This document shows positions 23,007 through 36,043 of a stretch of 64,000 bases of DNA, one piece after another (within the stretch, counting starts at the first letter, position 1; each line of letters starts with the position of its first letter). Origin of the DNA: Pyrus communis (Eukaryota; Streptophyta; Magnoliopsida; Rosales; Rosaceae); the NCBI RefSeq assembly GCF_963583255.1, contig NC_084817.1, positions 16,064,121 to 16,128,120 on the forward strand. Reading direction: 5' to 3'. Under the pieces are notes generated by a model that searched no databases, was not told where the DNA came from, and saw only the letters and a program-made list of their open reading frames with translations. The position numbers and the translations under genes were made by a program.

Positions 23007-23661
23007 ATGGAGTTGGCGAACAAGGTGGTGAGCGCTGCCACGAGAGCGGTGAGCAACAACACGGTGATAAACGTGGCCCTGGTGGGTGCGTTCGTTGCAC
23101 TAAGCGTAAGGTCGGTGAAGCAGCAAAACGACATCGAATCGCTGGAGGCGGAGAAGGCGTCGCTCATCAAGTCGAACAAGGCGGCGAAGCAGACCTTGTG
23201 GGACTGGAAGCAGCAGCTCTTCGCGGATGCCGCCTCCACCGACTCCGCCCTGGTTCCGCTTTCCAGGCTCAAAGCCATCTACGGCGAAGCCCCAGTCTCA
23301 CAAATTGGTAATTTCACTCACTCTCACTCTCACTTACTTTGATTTTGCGTTTGTTTCTAGGGGTTAGAAAATTTAGGGTTTGATAATTGGGAAACTGACC
23401 GAAAGGCAGATTTGCCAAATCTCAATTTATGAAATGATCATAATCAAATAACAACGATGCATCGATCAAATATTGATGACATTGTAGTATCGATAAAATC
23501 CCCAAAAGTGATCATTTTCGCAATTGAGATTTGTATTTTCAACATTTCAGTCAATTTCTGTTGATTATTTGTGGGTATGTTCTGATTTATCGAGTAATAT
23601 TGCTTTAGGTGAGGTTGTGAAGGAGGAATCAAAATCTGCTGCCCCCAAATTTGTGGTCTGA
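23007..23661 (+). CDS. Small single-pass membrane protein of unknown function, two exons, 117 aa
   Basis: Exon 1 is 23007-23307 and exon 2 is 23609-23661. The split codon joins as Gly, giving SQIG|EVVKEESKS. After MELANKVVSAATRAVSNN comes a hydrophobic stretch (about residues 19-32, TVINVALVGAFVAL), then a charged, probably coiled segment with QNDIESLEAEK and a WDWKQQL motif; the tail ends KFVV. One membrane anchor with a helical soluble part is likely. I do not recognise a named family, but conserved-looking composition, a clean intron and GC-rich codons argue for a real gene. Its second exon and 3' flank have a duplicate copy around 36044. Function is unknown. Confidence 0.82.
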
Positions 23662-24510
23662 TGAGGTTTGAGTTTTTTACAATTTTGGGACATTTGGGTT
23701 TCTGATTAAATGTGTCAATGTTCATAGATTTTTCTCAATCTTAGAGGCTTAGATGGATTGTAGACCAAAAAGTGAGAGAGTCGGATGAACTGATTCTGAA
23801 TTTTTAAGTTGTAGTTGAAAGGGCTGTTTGGTTTTGCAAATTACAATGCTACAATGCACAAGAAACTCAATATTTTCTTTCGATTCCAAGCAATTGCAGC
23901 CTAGTCAAATGTCTTGCTTTCATTTGATGATTGAGAATTTGGACCGCTTGTGTTCAAGTGTCGTGCCATGGAACTGTCGGTAACTTTCTTGTTTTTGCAA
24001 ATTGCAATGCACAAGAAACTCAATGTTTTCTTTCGTTTCCAAGCAATTGCAGCTGAGTTAAATGTCATGCTCTCATTTGATGATTGAGATTTTGGACCGC
24101 TTGTGTTCAAGTGTGGTGCCATGGAACTGTGAGTAACTTTCTCTTGCCGGACTTACGCTACCAACAAATGTTTATGTTGATGTCTAACAATTTAGGGGAT
24201 GAATGTGGTGTTTTCATGAGAAGATGAAGGGGCTAAATTCAAGTTTGCAACCCAGCTGATCACATTGTTTTGTTATTTTGTACTCACTTGATCAATATTT
24301 TCTTCATTATTTAGGGGAAATTTTAAGAATCAAGCTTCTGTGGTGTGTAATTAGAGATGCGAAAGACACCTGCATTCACATTTTGGCCTAAACTTGCTCC
24401 CCAAGTACTTTGTTATTGTTTTAGTTCGTCTTACTAATCCTATTAACAACTTATTACTTGTTGCAAAGTGAGATTGTGAACAAGCATCTAACGTTCGGCC
24501 ACATTTAGTT
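23400..24510 (+). repeat. Source copy of a local duplication (intron, exon 2 and 3' flank)
   Basis: Intron 1, exon 2 and about 850 bp of 3' flank are similar, with indels, to 34890-37370. Shared landmarks are tatgaaatgatca, gaggaatcaaaatctgctgc, gatcaatattttc...aggggaaatttt and gtgaacaagcat. Within this copy a segment with aagaaactcaatattttc is itself repeated at about 23860 and 24009. Confidence 0.8.
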
Positions 24511-24739
24511 GTTAAGATTGGATTATATTGGATAACTTGCCAGATCAAGATAGGTTGAAGTAGTGGTATTCTTCTTGTATGTGAGAGGTCTTTAGTTCCG
24601 AATCTCGGATATGGAGAGTTCGCAACCACTTTATTCTCTTATAGTTATTCCAGTGTGTATATATATTTTGTTGTATAAAATAATTAGATAGATTGGTCTC
24701 AAAAGGAAATTTATCTTTGAAAGGCATCGTTTGGTATTG

Positions 24740-24770
<31 letters not shown>

Positions 24771-24930
24771 TTTTTGTGTTTCACAAAAATTGATTCACTT
24801 TAAAGTTAAGTAATAAAAAAGTGTTTGATGAAAATAAAATACACTGCTCATTTAAAAACAATGACCTCTATGCAACAGCTTTTAAAAGTAGCTTGTAGAT
24901 TGCTTTTGAAAATTGTTTTAATAAGAGAGC
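24740..24930. repeat. Poly-T tract and foldback-MITE remnant
   Basis: T29 at 24740-24768 is followed by acagcttttaaaagtag-like sequence resembling the hAT-type MITEs at 37618 and 59768. Borders are unclear. Confidence 0.45.
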
Positions 24931-26040
24931 TGTTCGACCCACTCCACAACCATATTTTCCCGACCAATTTTTAGTGAAAAATTTAATGGCACATTTGACC
25001 TTGTGTAATATGACTTATAAAGCCCTAATAAAATTATCCTAGTCTGTTTTTTATAGCCAAAAGAAAAATAATAATTAGAGAAGACGAAGAGAACGCATGG
25101 CTTTCTTCAAATTGGAAGAAAAGTTGGAATAAAAATAAGAAGAAAAGGGAGGAGCCCAACCATCCGTTTCAGAAAACACACTTTCCTCTTAATCGGTTTT
25201 TTATCAAAATTTCAAAATTTTGTTTTCGAACTTCTGTTTCGAATTCAAATGTCGCTATTGAGATTTGTTAGGGGAAAGATTTTCGGAAATCCAGCAAATT
25301 CTTCGTCGACATCAATGACGAATGAGATGAGGAGGAAGATTGAGATTATTTTTTGCATAGTCTTGGGCGTTGTGAGGTGAACATTGTCGCATGCGTCAAG
25401 GGAGGCTGTCAACAAGCAGATGGTGCTCAAGGGCGAATTCACGATGAACGGTAAATGGGGTGCCGTCAAATTCTCAAGTCTATTATGAATTGGAAGGTCA
25501 TGTTTGGTCGACCTGAGACGAACAAGATCGAACATCGGCTTGTGAGATTGGGCTTAACGTTGGATGCTCAGGTTTTTTGGTTTGAAAAACCTTCCGATGT
25601 AATTTCTAGCTTTCTACTTTAAGATAGTATTACTATTTAATTTAGAGATGTGGGACCTCCTTTTTCCTTTCTTCCGGATTGAAATTTCTGCAAGATTTTT
25701 ATCGAGGCACATTATTAGCTCCCTATCCTCTTTGATTGTACGTTTTCTTTCTTATCTAATGAATATTGTACTTCATTTCAAATTCTAACTTTAAACTTTT
25801 GGAAGATAGTTAAATTGATTTGAGGACAATTTAGGAATATTGGTGAGTGAAAAAAGAGTGTTCTAATTTTTTTTATGAGGGGTGAGAATATAAGATGGAG
25901 TGTAGGGTTGCGGGGTGGGTTTAATAGCTGTTAAGTGGAGTTGAGTATAATGAATATTTCTAATTTCTGTAATACACTCGTTGGTTTTAAAAAATAACAT
26001 TGTTTAACCTTCTACACTCATTTCATCTCTTGGAGAGTAA
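24931..26040. other. Anonymous region with a possible gene scrap near 25249
   Basis: From ATG 25249 a frame reads MSLLRFVRGKIFGNP and hits TGA, then reopens in the same frame with REAVNKQMVLKGEF before the next stop at about 25488. The higher-complexity codons suggest a decayed coding scrap, but I cannot name the protein. The rest is AT-rich. Confidence 0.3.
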
Positions 26041-26420
26041 AGTGACAACCACCACTTAGCACTACAAACACTAACCTTACACCATTACTGCCAGTACCAC
26101 CATCATTGTTGCTACAATCACCACCACCACCACCATAATGATAATTGCCACCACTATTGTTGTCGCCTTCACCGCCATCATAACCACAGCCGCCACTATT
26201 GTTACCACGACTACAACTACCACTACTGTCGATGCCGTTACCCCTACCACCATTGTTACCTTTACACCCCAACCACCACACTCCACTATAGGTACCACCA
26301 CACTCCACTATAGGTACCACCATTATATCCCCACTTTTGTCATTGCCATCACCGTTGCCACCATCATCACTAGTGCCCCCGCCACCACCACCATTGCCAT
26401 CTCCACCACCCCCACTATAA
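26041..26420. repeat. ACC/CCA-rich trinucleotide repeat block
   Basis: A degenerate trinucleotide array (accacc, atcacc, acaacc), with a 20-bp direct repeat of the type cactccactataggtacca at about 26280 and 26300. Long Thr- or Gly-rich frames here are composition artefacts. Confidence 0.85.
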
Positions 26421-26852
26421 TGTCCCTTTTTATCATTATATACATTTATATCATTTTACATATAAATTTCTCAAAGCTTTTATACTGTTTTTCAGACCAT
26501 CTTTAAAATGCAGTTTATCAAAAGCTAAACTTCTTTTTTTATTTTTTTATATTTTTAATAAAGTTCAAAAGCAATTAAAAAAAAACGCAGTAATTTCAAA
26601 CTGGCGATAAGTGTTATCCCAACATAATTTTAGTATTGGAAGGGAAACGTAACCAAATGCATAAAATTTGACACCAAATGCTCACAAGTTGATAAAAAGC
26701 AAACCATATATATTTGGCAACATGTGGTTCATAATTCGATACAAACATTTGCTGTTTATTAGGAACATGGTAAATACTATATCGGAAGTTGTGGAAGGTA
26801 AATAGAGTGACTAGTCAGCAAAATGGTAGGTCACTCACTTAAATATGTAACA

Positions 26853-27095
26853 GCATTTTCTAGCATGGATTTGAATCTCATTCGGATTCAAATTATGGGG
26901 ATCTTAGGGATCCTCACATCTTAGTCATTCATCGTGCATTGTGCGGTCATAAATCATTTGATTTTCTATATTTAAAATTAAACACAAATAATACCTAACG
27001 AAAACTGGCCGCACGATGTACAATGAACGATTAGGATATGGAAATTCCTAGAATCCCCACAAAGTGGATCCAGAGAGGATCCTCTTCCATCTAGC
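26853..27095 (-). repeat. Foldback MITE, GGATCCTC family, copy 1
   Basis: Its two halves are mutually inverted (cattcatcgtgcattgtgcgg against ccgcacgatgtacaatgaacg, short mismatches), around an AT-rich centre with ttaaaattaaacac. The same arrangement occurs at 28665-28875 and 42841-43071. Confidence 0.75.
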
Positions 27096-28261
27096 ATATT
27101 GGTGTATTTATGATATTTATAACATAGATACATTGTACGATGATGGTCAGAATAAGGCTGAAATGCCTTTGTAAATCTTTTAGGTTTCCAAAACAATGGA
27201 TTGCTATGGCAAAGCCACTAACTGATTTTTTTTTTTTTAAAAAAAAAAAAGATAAAAAAAAGAAAAAGAAAAGATACATAGTATGATTAAATATTACTAA
27301 AATTATGAATCGAACATATAAAAGCTACCTACACAATGTTTCACTTGAAATAGATTGTGTCACTGTTTTGACCAAAATCACCTATTATGATGTTTTTTTA
27401 TTTATAATTATTGTTTTTGTGTTGATCACTTGAGTATTATGTTCGGAATTAAACTTTCTTCCCAAAACCTAACATTTCTGAAAAAATTGGAGTGAGAGTG
27501 GTGGCGCCACCCTTCTACCCATTTTCACGCAGCAGCTTGATCCCTGTGCCACCACCCAATCCGACACCCACATCTCCTGCACTTAGGGGTGGACATAAAA
27601 ACTGTGGAACAACCAAACCGAATAGGACTGAGACAAAATAAATCGGAAAATTTGTGTTAACAAAAAAAAGTCAACGTAAGTTCAAGAACCGAACTGAAAT
27701 ATTTAGATCGGCTCCAGTTCCAGTTTTTATGTTGGCAGAACCGCTCAGAATAGAACCAAAACATGATTATAAATAATTAATTAAATTTAATAGTTGTATG
27801 CATGTGTCATTAAATGAGTGATAAAAACCAAATTGGTTTCACCTAGTCCGACTACACGGGAGCATTTCTCAATTAGGTTTTTTACTTTCACGGTTCACCT
27901 ATTGAGATAAGGCACATATTTAAAAAAGATTAGATCAATTTCCCTCATAGATCTCCAAATTTGACATTCTGGTTTCAATTTCATATTTTTAGGTGAAATA
28001 ATCTTAGATGTTGAGTTACTTCCTGCTTTTTTCTTTCCCTTTTTCCTGGGCCTTTGTTTTAATCTCTTGGTAAGTCCCTTTTGGACTTAAATTATGCATT
28101 TATGCTAACATTCTTATAGCACAGTAAATGTATTTTATGTGTGGATGTATATTTGTATTTTGAATCTATATATGTACATTTGAATTGTGTTTCTTTTTTT
28201 GTTACCTTGGAATCAAGGACATTTGCATTTTGCTTTAGTATCTAAAAATGATTTGTTTTGC
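27096..28261. other. Anonymous intergenic DNA
   Basis: It holds an A/T homopolymer patch at 27224-27270 and, from about 27585, sequence rich in aaccgaa/ggaac-like motifs seen in many degenerate plant retroelements. No coding region was recognised. Confidence 0.35.
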
Positions 28262-28435
28262 CACTCAGTACTTCAGTTTAATGATATTCCTCTTTATTTG
28301 GAATCTTAGGTTCGAATCTTATGGATGACGAATTCGATACCAAATCAGGCCATCTATTGTGTGGCTTTGCCGAACTCTCTCACTTCTTAATATAAAAATA
28401 TCAATGTACTAAAAAAATGATTTATTTTGTTTTAA
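28262..28435 (+). repeat. tRNA-derived SINE copy
   Basis: It begins ccactcagtacttcag, contains a B-box-like ggttcgaatct (28310-28320) and a tgtgtggctttgccgaac module, and ends in tataaaaatatcaatgtact with an A-rich tail. The same modules occur at 38858-39330 and in part at 22535-22618. Confidence 0.6.
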
Positions 28436-28481
28436 CTTTATATAACCATTTTAGAAGTCATATTTGAATTCAAGCAAGCAA

Positions 28482-28512
<31 letters not shown>

Positions 28513-28664
28513 AAACCAAGTTGAATTCCATTTTGATTTGATATTTAAATGATTATTATGTCCTGTAAACAGGTATTAACCAAGCCGAAATCGATGTAAA
28601 TCGAATCGTATAGTTTTAATAATAAATTTAAAAAATTTCATTGAATCAAACCATTCAACACCCC

Positions 28665-28875
28665 CACATTCCTAGGAGGATCCTCGTCAGATTCTTTTTG
28701 TGAGGATTCTGAAGATTTTCTAATCATATCCATTCATCGTACATCATGCGATCATAAATTATTGTAAATTTTTTATTTAAAATTAAATATAAACAGTATC
28801 TGATCAAAATTAATCGCACAATATACAATGAACATATATGATTGAAGGATTTACGAGGATCCTCTCTTGACATTC
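28665..28875. repeat. Foldback MITE, GGATCCTC family, copy 2
   Basis: The inverted halves attcatcgtacatcatgcg and cgcacaatatacaatgaac flank an AT core. The ends carry aggatcctc and gaggatcctctc. Confidence 0.7.
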
Positions 28876-28979
28876 GACCCAACACCTCCTATTCGACACA
28901 ATTTCCCATATTCGATCCAACTCCAGTTTCTCTCCCGCCCACACCCACCATAGAGCGGCGCCACACCTCCGGAACTCAA

Positions 28980-28988
28980 AAACCCTAA
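28980..28988 (+). promoter_or_regulatory. Telo-box in the RECA3 leader/promoter
   Basis: AAACCCTAA lies 72 bp before the RECA3 ATG. Telo-boxes are common in promoters and leaders of plant genes active in dividing cells. Function here is inferred only. Confidence 0.5.
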
Positions 28989-29059
28989 AACCCTCAAAAG
29001 CTTCTCTTCCGTCGTATACCCTCAGACCACCATTAATCTACGAGCAGCCCCGTCGGCGA

Positions 29060-32000
29060 ATGGGGTTGCTTCTCCGTCCTCCACTTGCACAGCGGCTTGG
29101 TCTGGCTGCCTTCAAGCAACCTCGTCTTTCTTCCGTACCTTGCTCCTTCCTCCAGGTATCTCTCTCTAGAAACCTGCTGTAGAATTTAAATTCCAAATGA
29201 TTTAATTTGGATTTTGATTTTGTTGGTGTTTTATGCCCAGAGAGGAAGAAGACATTGGACAAATTGTGCCGGTAATTTTCGCATTGATTCGGTAGGAAAT
29301 TTTAGAGCTTGTTATGTGTAGAAACATTGATGATGGTGTGTGTTGATGGCAGCTGAATGTGATGGACTGTTGGATTATGATGAGAATGACGATGCCAAAG
29401 CAAGGGAGAAAGATGCTGCATTGAGTTCGGCTCTCTCACGGCTTTCCGGTGATTTTTGCCGGGAGTCTATGATGTCAATGCAGCGGTTTTCTCGATCAAG
29501 ACGTCCGCCTGTCATCTCCACTGGCTCCTTGAAGCTTGATCTAGCTCTTGGGATTGGAGGATTACCCAAGGTAATTAAATCATCGACTACTCATTACTTT
29601 TTGATGGACATTGCTATTACTTACCGTGTATGCCCTGTTGATGGTAGGACGAAAAGTGCTGGTAGTTACTAATAACTTAAAATAGGTGCATTGAATTCAT
29701 TTGTATTTCAATTTTAGCTGCAAATCGAGGAAATAGTGTCAATTGTAAAACCCTAGTGAGAGATGTGCATTGCCATCTGCAGGGAAGAATCGTTGAAATT
29801 TACGGGCAAGAAGCATCTGGGAAGACCACGCTTGCACTTCACATCATCAAGGAGGCTCAAAAGCTTGGAGGTGTGTATCATCTCATTCTTTGTATTGGAA
29901 ATGTCATTTTGCTCATCTTTGTTGAAACTCTGATCAGCTACTGTATATAGAGTAAATTATCTTATCTTGTTATTTTCCATTGTGTTTGTGTATATATAAT
30001 ATTATATAACTCAAAGAAAAAAAATTGCCCCCCAATACACGAAGGTACACACAGATGGAAGCTAGGAAGCTATCTTCTTATAGATGGAAAACTGAAATTT
30101 TTGTATGGTTGAACACGAGGCGAAATAGGAACTGATATCTAGTGATTTAGGCATGAGAGGGTAATAAAGTATAATTGGTGGACTGTGTTCTCAAGGTCCT
30201 AAAAGTTTCTACCCCTATGTTCCCTCCATAGACATGCAACCTATTCAATGAGTGATGGCCTTCAATTATATTGTTCTATATTGTATATTTCAAGTCTGTT
30301 ATTATATTTGCTTAACTTGACTGTCCCTTTGTCAGGACTTTGTGCATTTCTTGATATAGAGAATGCCATGGAATGTTCACTTGCAGAATCTATGGGTATA
30401 AACACCAAAAACCTTCTCTTTTCGCGTCCCGATTCTGCTGAGAATATGCTATGTGCTGTTGACACTCTGACTAAAAGTGGTTCTTTGGATGTGATTGTGG
30501 TTGATAGTGTAAGTGATTGATACTCTGACTAAAGATACATCTACCTGTTTTTCAACACTAATCTTTATTTTATTGACCTTTAACGCCAATCTTTAAGTGC
30601 AGCAAATATTTCTACAGATATCCTGACATGTCTACACTTATATGTATGCTATCATTTCTGTTTGAAGAACCCTCTGTCATTTCTAAGTTATGCTATCAAG
30701 TCATACAGGAACGGTGACACTTTCAGACTGTTGTATTTTAAATTTCAGAATCTAAGAAAGTTACCTCTTATACAATTAGATAGACCTGGGAACCAAAATG
30801 CAGTGTGACTAACTAATGAAATATATAAACTGAGATCAGTTCAGTGTTGAATGAAACTCTTAGAGAGTTCATTATTGGACCTGTATTTCCTTTTCTTTGG
30901 TTAATTAATTTATGCTGCTGTGCTGTCATAGATGTAGATAATCACTATTAATCATTTTAAAGTCTTTTGAGGATATAAAAGCTATCAATTTAATATTTGG
31001 CATGTTTTGATATTTCAGGTCGCTGCCCTGGTCCCCCAGTGCGAACTTGATGCTGAAATTGATGGTGAATACCGAGATGCACAATCAAGAATCATAACCC
31101 AAGCATTACGAAAAATACATTCTTCATTATCCCATTCTCGTACCCTTATTGTTTTTATTAACCAGGTTATCACCACTGTACTTAAAAACATTATAACCTA
31201 TTAATTGTCTGTTCAAAATTGCATCTTAAAAGCTGCAGAAGGAGAAATAATATTTACTATGTAACATTTCTTATGTATCCAGATTAGATCAAGTCCAAAG
31301 TCAGGGAAAGAATTTGGACCTACGGATGAGGTTACTTGTGGTGGAAATGCCTTGAAATTCTACGCGGCAGTGCGGTTGAGACTTAAAAGGATACAGTTGC
31401 TTCAGACTGAGGAAAAGGTAAATCCTTTATTAGTTTAATAATGACATGAAAAAAATTATTGATGTTATGCTGCGGCTGATGCTACTTAATGCTTCATGCT
31501 GTTTTGCTGTTGGTCTCTTTGGATGAGCCATATTGCTGTTGGGCAATATATTGGTCTTATTTGTTTTTTGTTTTTTGTTTTTGTTTATAATTTTATTATT
31601 ATCATATCAAAAGTGAAAATATGGTCATATTTGTTAAGATTACCTAAAAGTTGTCCAAAAAACGACAGTTTCTTTGATGTTCTGAGCAGTGGGAGTACTC
31701 AATAAGAGTATCACCTGTTATTGTTTGGTAAATGAAACAATAACTAATTGAGTAGGAAAACTGACAGAAAGGTAAATATATTCTTAAAAGTTAAAGAGCT
31801 AAATCAAAGAACAATAAGTAGAATGGTATAGAACTGCAAAGAGAAAGCAATAGAATAAAAAATCGCTTCTGCAGTTGATGTATTTTTCCATGAATTTCGG
31901 TGGCTGCAATCTCTTGTCCTTGCCTGAAAACTGAGTGCTAAGAGAAGAGAGCGTGACGTCCTTGACAAGTGAATGTGCATTAGAGCCACTAGTAGTGCTT

Positions 32001-32408
32001 TTCGCTTCACAGTTATGTGAACTTATTAAACCACTATGTTTATTGTGGTGTTAGGTTGATCTAGTTAGAATATGGCAGTTCTCTTCTTTATCGATGTGAA
32101 CTTATCAAAGTCCATATTGTTTTTAGGTTACAGGTCTTGGGATTTCTGTGCAAGTTGTGAAAAATAAATTAGCACCTGCAATGAAGAAGGCCGATCTGGG
32201 GATACAGTTTGGGAGAGGCTTAAGCTGTGAATCAGAGGTATTGCAGTTGGCTTGTGAACACGGGGTCATTGCCAAAGAAGGAAGCAACTACCTCATAGGG
32301 CAAAAGGTTTTTAGTAATGAACGTGCAGCTGAACAGTGTCTGGCAAAAAACGATGCGCTTTTTGATGAGGTAGTAACGATCTTAAGGAAAATACTGTTTG
32401 AAAGATAG
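29060..32408 (+). CDS. RECA3: RecA homologue 3, mitochondrial type, eight exons, 389 aa
   Basis: Exons 29060-29155, 29241-29271, 29353-29570, 29783-29870, 30336-30508, 31019-31165, 31283-31417 and 32127-32408 join in frame. RecA pairs homologous DNA strands using ATP; plant RECA3 acts in mitochondria and limits recombination between repeats in that genome. The N-terminus ([19 protein letters not shown]) is Arg/Leu-rich without acids, as in a mitochondrial presequence. The Walker A is GQEASGKT (residues 123-130) and the Walker B strand is VIVVDS (about 197-202), followed by [23 protein letters not shown] and [10 protein letters not shown] are core RecA motifs. The linker [12 protein letters not shown] and [16 protein letters not shown] fit RECA3 better than RECA1/2, and the protein lacks an acidic C-terminal tail, also RECA3-like. 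The gene looks fully functional; exon 2 is only 31 nt. Confidence 0.94.
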
Positions 32409-33099
32409 AGTACCTAGACGACACTGACTGAACGAACATCTGTCAAATGTGAGGTGTAAAATGGTGGAGTGATCTAGTCCCGTGTCATGATGCTACCTGA
32501 AGGTTTGGGATGACATTCCGGTTTAGGATGCAGCTAGCATTTCTGTCAAAAATTTGACGGAGGCTAAGTGCGAGTTCCGAGTTAGAAAAAATGGAAGATT
32601 TCACCGTTATTCAACGCCTCAAGGTTATCGTATGTAAAATTGTCGGAGCTGTTCCGTGGTTTGTGTAGTAACAAATCCACGACACTGTCGACTTTCACTT
32701 GTATATAGAACCTTGATTACGAGTTATATTTATATCTCCCATGCCTTATGAGAAACGTGTCTCATATGATATCACACTTTGTATGTCTCGTAACAGAATT
32801 TTTGATAGAATTGTGATGGAATGACAACATTAATTTGCGACACCTATTTTCAGGTGTTACATTAATTGATTATCAATTTCAGGAATCATTTTGATACGGT
32901 GAGTCAATTTCAAGGATTATTTGTGATATAAACCCTTGAATTTTTATGTACTATTTTATTATAGATAGAATGGAAATTCGTAACAAAAGTGAGGGATATT
33001 GAAGAGTGGAGTAAGAATAGTGGGGAGAGATGTAGAGAAGGTACAAGGTAGAGAATGAAAACTTGAAAAAACCAAAGACTGTTCTATGTTGTTCACCTT

Positions 33100-34229
33100 C
33101 GAAATTTTGGTTTTATTCATTTGTTCCCGAGCCTAGTAGCATATGCTTATAACTAAGCAAGGCGCTTTAATAGTAAGGATACACAACCACATGGTATTAT
33201 GTGCCAAGAATATGAGGACACGTGTTAATTCTTTTTTTCACATGTTTTTGCATCATTGGCACATGAGGCAGTCGTGACAGTGTACCTGTATCATGCAAAC
33301 TACTTTTTGTTGCATGAGGTGGTTGAGTCTAGCTAGTCTTAAGCCTACGTGGCACTCTCAACCTATCATGGATATATAGGTAGTGAAAAAAAATTGAGAC
33401 TTTACCATAAAATTAGTTGACAATATGAAAATTAGACGAATTACTTATAAGCACATGCAAGGTCCATTCTTGCTCATATATGGGATTCCTACTCTCAACA
33501 GTTAGCAAATAACAAATAATTTGAAATATGATTCCCATTCTCGTTTATTTTTTCTCGTCATCCGCCACTTTTCTTTGCCCCTCCTTTTTCCCATGGATTT
33601 ACTTCATACGTCAAGCAACCAAAAGAAAAACTAAAATTAAAATGGTTATCAAACCATCCCTAAAAGTATGCCCTTAACTACCAAATGATTTTTCATTTTG
33701 AGAAAGCTAGACACGAAAGAAACTTATCTTTTCTTAGTAATTCATATTTTACCATTTAGTTGTAAGTTATCCAACCGAATGCATCAAGTGTGCCCAGTAC
33801 AAATCGGGCATTCGTCTATTTTCTAATACGAAGATTAATATACCACGTGACACTATCCAACTACCATGCACAAAACAATTCTTTCTCACATGGTAGTTAT
33901 ATATGGAATCATCCTACCAAGGTGCGGTAGCCCCATATCCACTCTAGAAGGCAGACTGCGGCATGAGAACCTCCAATATATTTCCCATCTCGTGGTTCTT
34001 ATCAAGAAACGTGTGGCGAGTTTTCAAGCCTAACACGTGGAGGATGACATGGAGCATGTGTGGGCTTCATACATAACAACTCGTTCTGATACTATGAAGA
34101 GAGTTGAGGTTCCAACATAAAACCAATTGGCAATATGAGGAGTAACCCAACTACTTGTAAGCACATGCAAAGTCTATCCTCTCGTCAATGTGAAATTCAT
34201 TCTCAAAAAATCCATTACGGAGGCCAGCA
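33100..34229. repeat. Two diverged copies of an LTR-like repeat
   Basis: The module with attagttgacaatatgaaa and ataagcacatgcaaggtcc (33400-33475) recurs as aattggcaatatgagg and gtaagcacatgcaaagtc (34118-34180). Such sequence is common in degenerate plant LTR retroelements. No LTR borders were fixed. Confidence 0.45.
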
Positions 34230-34500
34230 CCGGAGTGATCATTTGTAATGCAAAGGCCGGGGTATTTGATTGGTGGAAAGTTCAATTCAGTTTTCCGATC
34301 TTCGTCATGAGAAGTGGAAGCAGAAGCTGTTCGAGAAGCATTTCACCTGACTAAAGAACATGGAGTTAAAGGCGATAGTCATCGAGAGCGACTCCAAAGT
34401 TGTGATTGACGCCAAAGAGACTTTCCATTAGGGGTATTTATCCAGTCGTTGAGGAAATTTGGTGGCAATCTAGTTCTTTTTATCAAGGACAATATTGTAA
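34230..34500 (+). pseudogene. Fossil RNase H-like domain of a non-LTR retroelement
   Basis: In broken frames the segment reads EAEAVREAFHLTKEHGV and IESDSKVVIDAKE. These are the core of the plant RVT_3/RNase H-type domain found at the end of LINE reverse-transcriptase proteins. At least one frameshift separates the pieces, and neither end of the domain is intact. A second diverged copy of the following 80 bp (atttatccagtcgttgagg) begins at 34528. Confidence 0.6.
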
Positions 34501-35069
34501 ATGAATTTAGGGTTTCGGATTTGTGCCATATTTATCCAGTCGTTGAGGAAATTTGGCAGCAATCTAGTTCATTTTATTAAGGGCAATATTGTAAATGAGT
34601 CCGTTAAACATAAGACTTCGAGATTATTATTATTTTTTTTTGGAGAAATTTTTAAGTTTATTTATTTATTTTGGTTATGTTAGTTTTGATTAGTTAGAGT
34701 GGCTGTTACTGCAATATATACACAAATGTAATCTTATTTTCAAATAAATCAATGAAATCATATTTTTTTTTTAATATGGTACCACCTGCCATTGTCTAAA
34801 GACCGTCCAACTCATTCTTCCCTCCCTCTCTTGTTCAAATCTTCATCTTCTTCGTCTGGATCTTCATCTGCAATGGAGGATTCGTACAAATTTCAATCAA
34901 TGAAATGATCAAAATCAAATTACAAAATGTTGATGAAATATTCACGAAGTATTTACAAAATCACAGGAAATGACCATTTCAGTAGCATTGAAATTGTGTT
35001 TTAATTATTTCAACCAAATTCCCATGATCATTTATGGGGTAATGTTTTGATTTATTGGGCAATTACTTA

Positions 35070-36039
35070 GAGCACCTCCAGCGTGGGCATTAGCCCTGTG
35101 GACAGGCTGCTCCATCAACCCAATCGCCTGCTAAAGTGATTCCAGCCCATTTGGGCTATTGGGCTGAGGGGGAGCCCGAGGGACAGCTCAGGCACAAACC
35201 CAAGGCCCGAGCACCTAAGGGGAGAGTGATGCAAGACTGACGTCAGCCACGTTATAAAAAAAATTGCATCAATCGCATGGCTAACAAGTGTGTGTGGGGG
35301 TGCATCACCGACAAGGTTTGCAGGCGATGGGGCCCGTGCTGGACATGCTGTCTATAGTCGTTGCTGAGTGCAATATGGCACCCTCTCAGCCGTTGGATTT
35401 CAATGGCTCTTTTTTCTGGACCATTTTATTTCCAATGGTAAATTTTTTTTTTTCGAAACTCCCCCAACGGTTAGATGATGTGGCACAATCTGAACCGTTT
35501 GATTCTAGATCAACGGTCTGCGTTTTTCAGCTTTAAAAATTTAAAAAAAAGAAAAAAAAATGATATGTTACCGTTATGCCACGTGTCACAATCTGGAAGG
35601 TTGGATTTCAAATTTTCTGTAATCCAACAGTAGAAATTAATTAAGTTAATAAAATTACATAAACACATCAAATAAAAAAAGAAACCACACTAAATGAACT
35701 TAAAAAACACACCAAATAAAAAAAAATATACTAAATGAACTTAAAAAACACACCAAACAAACTAAGAGCATTCTTGTTCCACCAAAAATTGTACTTTCGA
35801 ATAATAACACGTGGCGTAATGAGACTAGTTAAAAATGCTATCTAAAATTACAAATAAAATTGTTTTTTATTATTTTATAAAATAAAAAATACTAATATTT
35901 TATTACTTATTGCCATGACTATTCAGTTTGGGGGTGGAGATGTAAAAGACAATTACTGTTTATTAAAGACAGTTACGATTCAGTGGAGGGGATTCAATTG
36001 CCAATTGCCATGAGAAGCCCTTACACACTGGAATTGCTC
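35070..36039. mobile_element. PIF/Harbinger-like non-autonomous element
   Basis: Ends gagcacctccagcgtggg and (complement of the right end) gagcaattccagtgtg are related, and TTA flanks both (35067-35069 and 36040-36042). It has no transposase. The element sits at the end of the duplicated intron, directly before the splice acceptor. Confidence 0.72.
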
Positions 36040-36043
36040 TTAG

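Noticed and set aside
26018..26506. Gly/Asn-, Val- and Thr-rich frames on both strands
   Set aside because: Several frames are open at once across a trinucleotide repeat block, which indicates composition rather than a gene.
33125..33160. Similarity of agtagcatatgctta to the start of 18S rRNA
   Set aside because: The match is only about 15 bp and neighbouring sequence does not continue as rRNA.
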